Part shown: piece by piece, positions 26,641 to 38,600 of the stretch
How positions within the stretch are numbered: the first letter of the stretch is position 1
How the letters are laid out: each line of letters begins with the position of its first letter
Source of the DNA: JAVBSC01 sp031547305
Lineage (GTDB): Bacteria > Desulfobacterota > Desulfovibrionia > Desulfovibrionales > Desulfovibrionaceae
Direction: 5' to 3'
DNA length: 54,607 nt
NCBI GenBank assembly: GCA_031547305.1
Contig: JAVBSC010000025.1
Coordinates: 1 to 54,607, forward strand
Notes under the pieces: generated by a model
Told to the model about the DNA's origin: nothing
Seen by the model: only the letters and a program-made list of their open reading frames with translations
Databases searched by the model: none
Position numbers and translations under genes: made by a program

Positions 26641-29600
26641 ATGGCTGCGAAAAAATTTGCGAAATTCATTGATGATATCCGCACATCCAAAAAGCAATCC
26701 CGCAAAAGCAAAGACCCGGTAGCCCTGCATTCCATGCTGCTGGCTCTGGAGCCGCGCCTGGTCTTTGACGCCTCCCTGCCCGCTGCGGCCGAAGCCGTGG
26801 ACAATCACGATCCGCAGGCGGCCGGGCAGACGGACGCCCTCGCCTCCCAAACCCATTCCCACGCCATGGCGGAAGCCTCCAAAGACTCCCCCGCCGCTCC
26901 GGAGCTGGACAGCCACGACAACCTGATCGCCCAAACGGACACGCGCGACGGCTTCCACAATCTTTTGCGCGGCTTTGGCGACATCTCCCTTATGGGCACA
27001 TCGTCCTGGAGCGAAGCCTCGGAAGTAAAGTTCACCGGCACGTTCACCATGAATGAGGACGGCACCTACACATTCGGCGCCAGGGGCCTGGAGCTGATCG
27101 ATCCGGATTCCGCCGATTTCAAGATCACTCTGAGCGTGGAGCACGGCAGACTGGACCTGAGCTACGTGGCCGGCCTGGTGGACAACCAGTACGTCTGGAG
27201 CGCGGACCACCGCAGCGTCTCTTTCGCCGGAGACAAAACAGTGGTCCAACTTGCCCTGGACAGCCTTAAATACACTCCGGACGCGGACTGGAACGGCACG
27301 GACACGCTTACGGTTCTGGTAAGCGACGAAGCCAACGACAACCAGGAATTCACCCAGGCGCTCACCGTCACGCCGGTGCCGGACAAGCCGGACTTTTTAG
27401 ACAAAGACACCCTGCCCCCGGCCGGGCAGGTGGACGAGGACGCGCCCACTGTCCTTAAGTTAAACCACGGCACTCTGGAAGCCCCGGTCTGGAAGCCCCT
27501 GGGCATTGCCGACCCGGACGGGACGGGCGATATTTACGATCTGACGCTTACAGTCAAAAACGGAACCCTGACCGGAACATGGGACAGCGCCATAACCAGC
27601 GGCGACACCACCACTTACACCCTGGCGAACAAATCCCTGGGCGAAGTCAACGGCATTCTGGCCGGCCTGGAATTTACCGGAGCCAAAGACTTTTACGGCA
27701 AGGCCGAACTTAGGGTGGACGTGCTGGACCGGGCCTGCCCGCTGAACGACAACACGCTGTCCAAGACTTTTGAAGTGAACGTCCTGCCCGTAAACGACAC
27801 CCCCACCCTGGATCCGGCCGGGCAGGCGGAAACCGGCAAACAACTGCACATCGCGGAAGTGGGTGCGGACGGCAAAACAGCCGCCGAGGGCGTTTTTGAC
27901 CTGAGCCACTTCAACAAGGCCTGGACCAACGCCATGCTGCCGGACGGGGACGGCAACCTGGCCCTGTTTGACGTGGACAACAACCTGCATCAGCTTGTGG
28001 TCAAGGTGGAAAGCACGCCGCTGGGCGGCACGCTCTGGCGCAAAATCGGCGGCGATTGGGTCAAGCTGGGCGCCGGCAGCACATTTTCGCTCTGGGACGT
28101 TTACAAGGGCAACGTCAAATACAGCCACGACCCGGCCAAGCAGGTGCGCGACGCGCGCTACGCGGGCAGCGAACACGATTCATTCGCCTACAGCATTCAG
28201 GACGGCGCGGGCGGCGAGGCCTCCGGCACGGTCCATGTGGCGCTTACGCCGGTAAACCAGGAACCAACGGTCGAGGTAAAGAAAATCCCCGGCCTGATCG
28301 AGCGGCTGGACGGAACCTGGGTTACGGACGCCCTGGGCAACCAGGTCATCAATTATACGATCTGGGCCTACGAGGGCGAACAGGGCGTTCCCTTCGCCTT
28401 TACCGTAACCGACCCGGACCAGGCCCTGGGCGCGGACTTTACCGTGCGCTTCAGCCAACTGCCGGACCCGAATTACGGCTGTTTCTGGTACTCCGGCGAC
28501 AACGGGGCCACTTATCAGAAGGTGACCACATCCACGGCGATTTCCCTGGAAGCCATGCAGGCCGGCTATTTGCGCTTCAGCCACTCCGGCAGGGAATCCG
28601 CCACCGGCAACTTTACGTTTAAAGTGGAGGTGACGGACGACGGCGGCGGCGAAGGCCCGGCCGGCAAAAATACCGTTGAAGTCACCCTGGGCATGAACAT
28701 CCGTCCCAACAACGACCACCCGGAATGGGCCGGCGCGGTGGCCGGCAAGTGGTCGGACCTGGAAGAATCGCTCTCTGTGGACGGCGGCCGGACCATCACC
28801 ATTGACAACACCACCCTTAACGCCACGGACCGCGACTCCAGCAACCAGAACATCACTTACACGGTCAGCTATGACAACACCGTGGGCCGGCTGCTCTACA
28901 GCCTGGGCGGCGGCAACTACCGGCTGATTAACAGCGGTGAAAAAGTCTCCCAGACGGACGTGAACAGCGGCAAGGTGCTCTGGTGGTTCCAGGGCGATGC
29001 CGACGTGCAGACGGACCTGACCTTCACCGTGCGCGACGGCTCCATAACCGCCACACCCGTGCCTTCGGACGCGGAACAGGAAGCCGCCCCCGGCGGCCTG
29101 GCCTGGCCATATGCGGGGCCTTCGGCCTCCGGCTGGGAACACGGCTCCGGCGCGCACGAGGGCGGCATAGGCGCCTGGGTGGACCAGGGCGACGGCAGCC
29201 ACAAGTGGACGCCCACGGTCTTTACCCTGCATCTTTCCGCCGTAAACATTCCCAGCGGCGGGGGCACGCCCTCCCAGACCTTTGTGGACCCGGACCCGCA
29301 CTTTGAATCCCCCAGCAACCACACCGCCACACTGGATGAAGGCAATCGGACCCGGATTACCGCCGGCATGCTGCACGCCTGGTTTGTAAACCGCACCACC
29401 GGTCTGGTCATTGATCCGGCCGACTCCAACGGCGATCCGTCCAAGCTGGTCTACCGCATCCAGGATACCCCGGACGACGGCTGGATCATGCGCAGCACGG
29501 ACGGCGTAAGCTTCACCCACCTGGGCCTGTACGGCTCCTTCACCCAGAAGGACGTGGACAGCGGCTACATCTACTACCAGCATAACAGTTCGGAAAACTT

Positions 29601-32600
29601 TTCCGACACCTTCGCCTTTTCCGTGTCCGACGGCCGGACAGAGGTGAAAAGCTCGCCCACCAGCACCACTTTTTACTTCAACCTGGACATGACCCCGGTC
29701 AACGACACGCCGGAAACCCACGAAGGAGTGGACGTGCAGGTCAAGGAGCACGACACGCCCAACGCGGACCGCCTCACGCCCGGCGGGACGGTAAAGATAA
29801 CCACGCAAAACATCGCGGTCAGCGACGTGGACGGCAGCGGCGATAAAACCGGCCTGGCGACCTACTCCACCAAAAACGCGCTGTACATCGTGATCACGGA
29901 ACTGCCCGAACACGGCAAGCTCTATTATGACGGAGTGGAAATAACCAAAGCCCTGAGCGGCGCGGATCTCGCTTCCGCCAGGAACAGCGGCGGGTACAAG
30001 GACTGGGCGGACAACAGCCCCGCCTACATGAACGGCATAATCATCATAAAGGTTACGGATCTGGCGGGCGCGGCCAGCAAGCTCAGCTACCGGCACGACG
30101 GCACGGAAAACTTCTACGACGGCTTCAAGTACATCGTAACCGACAACATGGGCATTGTCCGGGGCGATCCGGCGCACGACGGCGGCAGCGTGAACGGCCG
30201 CGAGCAGACCGTGAATGTTGTGGTCACCCCGGTCAACGACATTCCGGAACGCGCCCACGCGGACACAAAGCTCACCGTTGACGAAGAAGGCTCCGGCACG
30301 CTGAACAGCGGGCACATCAGCTTTGCCGACCCGGACGGCACGCCGGCGGCCATCCAGTTCATCATCACGGAACTGCCCAAGTGGGGCGAGCTCTCCCTTA
30401 ACGGCAAAGTGCTGGGCGTGAACGGCGTGTTCACCCAGGAAGACGTCAACAACGGCCGGATCCAGTACAAGCACGACGGCTCCGAGCACCACTCAGATTC
30501 CTTCAAGTACAAGGTCAGTGACAGCATCCACACTTCCACGGACAGCATCTTCAGCATCGCCATCAACCCGATCAACGACGCGCCCACCTTGAGCGTGCGC
30601 GACACCGTGTATGTGGAATCCATCGCCGGAGGCATCATCATCAACGACATCCGGATTACCGATCCGGACTACGGCGACAACAACAAATACGACGGCGCGG
30701 CGGATACCGGCGTGGTCCACAACGTGGTGACCGTGGATCTGGCGCTCTCCACAACCACCCCCGGCCTGGATCTGAGCAAAGTCTTCCTCTATTTCTGGAA
30801 CGGCAACGCTTTTTCTCCGGACAACACCGGCATAGCCACGCGCACGGCCGCCAGCTACCGGCTTACCGGCACCTTGGAGCAAATCCAGACCTGGCTGCAC
30901 CAGGTGAAAATCCAGTCCGACCCCACGGGCGGCCAGGCCGGCACAGCCTATGACCCCAACGGCGACATCAAGGTGACCGTTACCGTTCACGACGGCAAGC
31001 CGGACGGATTGGGCGGATGGACCAATCCCAACGGCGGCCAGGATTTGACGGACCAGGTCTACGACGTAAGCAAGCCCATCACGGTGTACATCAGCCCGGT
31101 CAACGACGCTCCGGCCATTGACGCGGCCAGTCCCGCCACACTGACCGTCGGCGAGGATTCCGGGGCCGTGGCCGTGAAAAACGACGGCAATCCCATAAAG
31201 ATCACGGATAGCGACGCCTTTGACCGGGGCGGCAACAAAATCGTGCTCACGGCGGAGCACGGCAACCTGTATTACACCGCCCTGGCCGGCCCGACCATCA
31301 CCGGCCAGGGCACGAAAACCGTGACCATAACCGGCACGCTCAAGCAGATCAACGACGTGCTGGCCACCCTTACCTACAAGCCGGGCGCGGACTATAACGG
31401 ACCGGAAAGCATCGTCTACAAATATTACGACAACGCCAACAGCGGCGACTTGCCGAACAACGTCAGCAACACCAACCAGGATCTGTACGGCCAGGCCTTC
31501 AAGTACAATACCAGCCGCAAAGACGATACCAACAACGATATCTGGGGTCTGGGCGTTTCCGGTAAAATCGCCATGACCGTAACCCCGGTCAACGACGCGC
31601 CGGCAATCACCGCGCCCACGGAAATATTCATCCGCTCCCCGCTGCTCTTCAGCGGCTTGGACGCCCTGGACAATCCGGTGGCCATCTCGCTCTACGATCT
31701 GGACCTGCACCCGGACAAATCCGGCACGGGCAGCGCCAAGGTGGACCAGCTTACCCTGACGCTGGAAATCCAGGGCGCGGGCAACGGCTGGCTTAAGCTG
31801 ACCGACGCCCAGATAGCCGCAGTGGGGGCCAGCAAGGGCGCCTGCCTGAACGACGGCGACCCTGCCCATTACACCACGCTGGTGCTCACCGGCACCGAAG
31901 CCGGCCTGAACACCCTGCTGGGCCAGTTGCAGTACGACCGCGCCAACTGGGACGCCACCAACCCGGTCACCATCAAGATAACCGCTTCGGACAAACTTTC
32001 CGCCGACGGCAAGTCCAACGGCGCGCCGGACACCGTCAACAGTTTGAAAGAAGCCACGCATCTTCTGATCATAAATTGCAGCAACAAAAACGACGCGCCG
32101 TCCGTCGCCATGCCCCCCCTGGGCTGGAACATCAGCGAGGACGACGGAGCGGCCAAAATATTCGCCTCCAACCCCGCCCTGATCGTCCTGAACGACCCGG
32201 ACACCTTCGGCGGCCAGATTTACGTGAAGATCAGCGTGGACGTGGGCGAGCTGGGCGTTACCCAGGCGGAACTCACGGCGGCCGGCTTCAAATTCGGCGG
32301 CGATCCGGCCCTGCGCGACGCCTTCAAAATCTCGGACGACAAAAAGACCGTTTACTTCAAGGCTCCGCTGGATATCCTCAACGCCGCCCTGAAGCAGATA
32401 ACCTACAAAGCTCCGGCGGAATACAACGGCCAGGCCCAGGTTACCGTATACGCCCACGACTTGGGCCTGTGGGGCGACAAGCCGGCCGGCACCGTTCCCG
32501 TGCCGGGCGACAACCCCTTCAATCTGTCCGACACCCAACCCCACAAGGACCAGTACGAGGGCCTGGCCGTCACCCAGACCGGCAACATCAGCATAACGGC

Positions 32601-35600
32601 GATCAACGACGCGCCCACCAACGTGCGCAACTCCGCCTACTTCTGGGGCGGGGCCAATGACGCCAACAACAAGGCCCAGGGGGATTTTGAGGACACGGCC
32701 GCCAACGCCTGGACCGGCAAAACCGTGCAGGAGCTTTTTGACGGCCTGCTGGGCGATACCGCGGATTCCCAGAAGGACACCACGTATAACCCTAACAATC
32801 CCGCGGGATCGGACTCCAACGTCCTGGCCGGAGTGGTCATAGTGGGCAACGCGGCCAACGCCGCCACCCAAGGCGTCTGGCAGTATTCCACGGACAACGG
32901 GGCGAACTGGAACACCATAAGCACCACGACCAGCCTGAGCAACGGCATCTACCTGGATAAAACAGCTCTCATCCGCTTTCAGGCCCTGGGCAACTTCAAC
33001 GGCACGCCCGGCAACCTTACCGTGCGCCTGGCGGACGACAGCGCGGCGGACGCGGCCCACGGCAACCCGGCCGCCCCGTTAAACGGCGCGACGGGCGTGG
33101 ATCTTTCCGGAGTGAATACCGGCGGCAACACCCGTTACTCCGCCGCCAACATGACCCTGGCCACTTTCGTGCGCGCGGTTAACGACGCGCCAGTGGCCAG
33201 CGGCAACGCCGCGCTTGCGGCGGTGAACGAAGACAGCGCCAACCCGGCCGGCAATACCGTAACCAACCTCTTTGGCGGCAACTTCAGCGACGCCACGGAC
33301 AACCGGACCGGCTTCGGCGGCTCCAGCGCCAACGGGCTGGGCGGCGTGGTCATAATCGGCAATACGGCTGACGCGGCCACCCAGGGCAAATGGCAGTACT
33401 TTGACGGAACATGGAAGGACATTCCCACGGACTTCAGCGGCATCAAGGGCCTGTACCTGACAGCGGCCACCAAAATCCGCTTCCTGCCGGAGGGCGACTT
33501 TAACGGCGCGCCCGGCAAGCTCACCGCCTACCTGGCGGACAACAGCGCGGCGGATGCGGCCCACGGCAATGCGGCCGCCCCGGCTCTGGGCGCTTACGTG
33601 GATTTGAGCAACGCTTCCGACAGAGGCGGAACCACCCGCTATTCCACGGCCACAGTGGATCTGGCCGCCAGCGTCACCGCCGTTAACGACGCGCCGCTGG
33701 TCACGGGCGGCGACCTGACCAAGACCCTCCCGAGCATCATTGAAGACGCGGCTACGGCCGGCAACTCCGGCGCGCTGGTCAGCACGCTGTTCGGCGGCAA
33801 TTTTGACGACTCAAGGGACGCCGTGACCGGCGGCTCAACATCCAATGCCTTTGAAGGCGTGCTGCTCACCGGAAACACGTCCACGAGCGCGCAGGGCTAT
33901 TGGCAGTACAACGACAACTCGGGCGGCGGCTGGAAAAACATTCCCACCGGCCTCTCCAACACCAACGGATTCGCCCTTAAAGCCTCCTGGTCCGTGCGCT
34001 TCAGCCCGGCCACGGACTGGAAGGGCGAGCCCGGCCAGCTTACCGCCCGGTTGATCGACAGCTCGGCGGCCGCGACCGGCAACCCCGCCGCCGACTATAG
34101 CGGCGCGGCCTACGCCATCAGCGGCCTGGGCGGCGTAACCCGCTATTCAACCGGCACAATGACTCTGGGCATAAGCGTGACCAGCGTCAACGACGCCCCG
34201 GCCATAGTTTCCGGCAAGACCACGGTCACCCGGAACCATACGGAAGACACGACCACCAACACCACGGTGGATACGCTGTTCGGCCCGTCCTTCAGCGATG
34301 CGGCGGACGCCAGGGGCACGCCGGACGACAGCTCCGCCTTTGCCGGCATTATCATTATCAGCAACGCGGCCACCGCCGCTCAGGGCGTCTGGGAATATTC
34401 CACGGACGGCCTGACCTGGACCGCCGTGGGAACGCGCGGCGCCACGGACGGCCTGTACCTGAGCAAAGACACCCAACTGCGCTTTACCCCGGAGGCCGAC
34501 TACAACGGCACGCTGGGCACCCTGCAGGCCCGCCTGGTGGAAGCCGGCGCGAGCTACGCCACCGGCGACGCGGGCCTTGACGTCAGCGGAGTGAACAGCG
34601 GCGGGGCAACGCATGTCTCCGCCGGCGCCGTGACCATTGACGGCTCGATCTCAGCGGTCAACGACGCGCCAGTGGCCACGGGCGACACGGCGCTCCCGGC
34701 CGTGAACGAGGACAGCCCGAATCCGGCCGGCGATACCGTGGGCAATCTCTTTGGCGGCAATTTCAACGACGGCCTGGACAACTCCAACGGCTCCACGGCC
34801 AACGGCCTGGGCGGCGTGGTGGTTGTGGGCAACACGGCCAACGCGGCCACCCAGGGCAAATGGCAGTACTTTGACGGCACCTGGAAGGACATTCCCGCCA
34901 GCCTGAACGCCTCAAGCGGCCTGTACCTTACCGTTGCCACGAACATCCGCTTCCTGCCCAACGGCGACTACAACGGAACGCCCGGCAAGCTCACCGTGTA
35001 TCTGGCGGACGATAACAGCTCCACCGCCGCCCCGGCTCTGGGGGCCACAGTGAACTTGAGCAACGCTTCCAGCAGGGGCGGCATAACCCGCTACTCCACG
35101 GCTTCAGTGGATTTGACAACCAGCGTCACCCCGGTTAACGACGCTCCCGCGGCTTCGGGCGCGGCCACGCTGGCCCCGGTGCATGAAGACAGCGCGGACC
35201 CGGCAGGCAATACCGTTGGCGGCCTGTTCGGCGGCAACTTCAATGACAATAAGGACAACTCCGACGCGTCAGCGGCCAACAGTCTGGCCGGCGTGGTCAT
35301 TGCAAGCAACACGGCGGATGCGGCCACCCAGGGAAAATGGCAGTACTTTGATGGAACCTGGAAGGATATTCCCACGGACTTCAGCGCCATCAAGGGCCTG
35401 TACCTTGACGCCGCCGCCAAAATCCGCTTCCTGGCGGCAGGCGACTTCAACGGCACGCCCGGCAAGCTCACCGTGTACCTGGCGGACGACAACACATTCA
35501 CGGCGGTGCCGGCCACCGGCGCTAATGTGGATTTAAGCAACGCCTCATCCAGGGGCGGAACCACCCGCTATTCCAGCGCTTCCGTGGAACTGGCCACCAG

Positions 35601-38600
35601 CATCGCGGCCGTGAACGACGCGCCTGGGATCAAGAACGGCAACACGGCCGCTCTGGGCGGCATCACGGAAGACCCGGCCGCGAACAACGGCGGCCTGGTC
35701 AGCGCCATCTTCGGCAGCCACTTTGACGATTCCACGGACAGCGTGACTTCCGCCGTGTCCGGCGGATCCTCCCCCAACAATCTGGAAGGAGTGCTGATCA
35801 CCGGCAATACGGCCGCAGCGGCCGAGGGGGCCTGGCAGTACAACGACGGCTCCGGCTGGAAGGATATTCCGGACGTTGCCGTTGGCCAGGGCTTTGCCAT
35901 TAAGGCGGACTGGTCCGTGCGCTTCAGCCCGGCCCAGGACTGGAAGGGCGCACCCGGCCAGCTCACCGTGCGCCTGATTGACAGCTCCCCGACCGTGGCC
36001 GGCAACCCGGCCGCCAGCTACGGCGGCGCGACAGCCCACAACATCTCCGGCTTTGGCGGCGTGACCCGCTATTCGAGCGACACCATGACCCTGGGCATAA
36101 GCGTGAGCGGCGTCAACGACGCGCCGACCATAGTAGCCGGCAAGGACACGGTCACGCAAAACCACACGGAAGACAGCCTGACCACAACAACCGTGAACGC
36201 GCTATTCGGCAACTCCCTCAGCGACGCGGCGGACGCCAGGGGCACGCCGGACGACAGCTCCGCCTTTGCCGGCGTGATCATCACGGGCAACGCGGCCGCA
36301 CCGGCCCAGGGCGTCTGGGAATATTCCACGGACGGCCTGAACTGGCAGGCCGTGGGAACCCGCACTACCGCCGACGGCCTGTACCTGGCCGCGAACACCC
36401 AACTGCGCTTTACCCCGGCGGCCGACTACAACGGCACGCTGGGCACGCTGCAGGCCCGCCTGGTGGAAGCCGGCGCGAGCTACGCCACCGGCACGGCCAA
36501 TATTGACGTCAGCGGGACGAACAGCGGCGGGGCAACGCATATCTCCGCCGACGCCGTGAGCATTACCGGCACGATCGCCAAGGTCAACGATGCGCCTGTG
36601 GCCCTGAATCCCGGCACGGCCATTGACTATGCCGTGGATGAGGACGGCCTCCCGGCCGGAGACACGGCGGGCAGCCTGTTCGGCGGGCGCTTCAGCGACT
36701 CAGCGGACGCCAGATACAACACTGGTTCCAACCCGGCCGGCTCCACAGCGGACAGCCTGGCCGGCATCATTGTAAAAAGCGCGGCCAGCGATCCGGCCAA
36801 GGGCGTCTGGCAGTACAGCAACGACGGCGTGAACTGGAACAGCCTTACGGCCGGCATGTTCGTGCGGGCCACGGACAAAATCCGCTTCCTGCCCGCCCCG
36901 GATTACAACGGCGCGCCCGGCGAGCTGCAAGCCCACCTGGTGGAAAATTCCGGAGCTTACAGCGGCGCGCTGCCGGCCAGCGGTTCCGACGCATCCGCCA
37001 GCCTGGGCGCAACCGGCGGCACAACGCCGATCTCCGCCGGCTTCCTCACCCTTAAGCCGACGGTCCGCGCGGTAAACGACGCGCCCACAGCGCTTAATCC
37101 GAACACGCCCATTGATTATGTGGTGGCGGAAGACAGCCGCCCGGCCGGCGACAGCGTGGCCGCGCTCTTCGGCGGGCGTTTCAGCGACGCCAGGGACGAC
37201 AAGCATGACGCCTCCGCCAACCCTTCCGGGTCACTGGCGGCCGGCCTGGCCGGCATTATTGTGGAAAGCGCGGCTGGCGATCCGGTCAAGGGCGTCTGGC
37301 AGTACAGCAATGACGGCGTGAACTGGAACAGCCTGACCGCCGGCATGTTCATACGGGCCACGGATAAAATCCGCTTCCTGCCGGCCAGAGACTGGAACGG
37401 CGCGCCCGGCGAACTCAAAGCCCACCTGGTGGAAAACACCGGCGCTTTCGCCAGCCCGCCGGCCAGCGGCAGCCAGGCCAGCCTGGCGGGCGTTGGCGGC
37501 GCAACGCCTGTTTCCGCGCGGGCTCTTACCCTTAAGGCCACGGTCACCCCGGTCAACGACGCGCCCTTATGGGACGGTTCAAAGTTCTCCCCGGTCGGCC
37601 CGGCCAGCGGAGATAAATACATCTACCAGGGCCCCATGCTGGTGGACCGCGACAACCCCTCCAGCCCCGGCAACCGGCTGAGCACCACTATTGACGCGGC
37701 CATCAGGGGCGCCTTCCTGGACAGCGCGGACGCGGTGCCGGACGGAAGCTCGGCGGACGGGTTCAAGGGCGTCTGGGCCGTCGGCATTCTCGGCCCCGGC
37801 CAACTCGGCAAATGGCAGTATTATGACGGCATGGCCTGGCGGGATATCTCCGGCCTGTCGGAATCGAACGCCGTGTTCATAAAGGCGGGCACGCAAATCC
37901 GTTTTGCCTACGACGCCAGCTACCAGATCCCTGTTGGCGTCATGCCGCACTCGGCTCTTAAGGTGGCCCTGGCCGACAGTTCCGACACCACGGCCAGAAA
38001 TACCGGCGAGCGTGGCGACGTAAGCCGGCGGGGCGGCGCAACCGCCGTATCCGAGCAAATTGTCGGGCTGATGGTGGCGGTGCTGCCGCGGAACTATCTG
38101 CCGGAATTCTCCGGCGGGCCCGCCGCGCCCGTCCGGATCACCGAAGGCGACGGCCCGGTGGTGCTCGCGCCGAACATCGGCGTCAGCGACACCAACCTGG
38201 ACCACGCTCAGAACACGGACCGCTGGAAAGGCGCTTCCGTAACCATCCAGCGGGAAGGCGGCCCGAACGGCGCGGACCGGTTCGGCTCCTCCGGCGCGCT
38301 CGGCGGCCTGACCCAGGGCGGCAAGCTGGTTTATAACGGCGTCACCCTTGGCGAGGTCAGCAAAAACAGCGGCGGCACGCTCAAACTCACCTTTAACGAA
38401 AATGCGAACAGCCGGCTGGTGAGCGAAGTCCTGCGCCTGATCACCTACGCCAACTCCTCCCGCAATCCTGAACCGAGCGTGGCCCTGATCTGGACTGTGG
38501 ACGACGGCAACTATCAGCAAAACGGCTTTTACCCGCAGGGCCTCAACCCGCGGGGCAAGGATTCCGGCACCGGAACCCTGCGCCAGGTGGTGGACATAAC

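Noticed and set aside
28180..33060. Very long antisense reading frames (up to about 855 codons) opposite the giant gene
   Set aside because: They lie in a GC-rich, codon-biased, repetitive gene whose complementary frames lack stops; their products are low-complexity with no family features. The giant frame has domains throughout.
32605..38098. CRISPR-like array
   Set aside because: The repeats are about 500 bp, coding and in frame; there are no short identical repeats with unique spacers.
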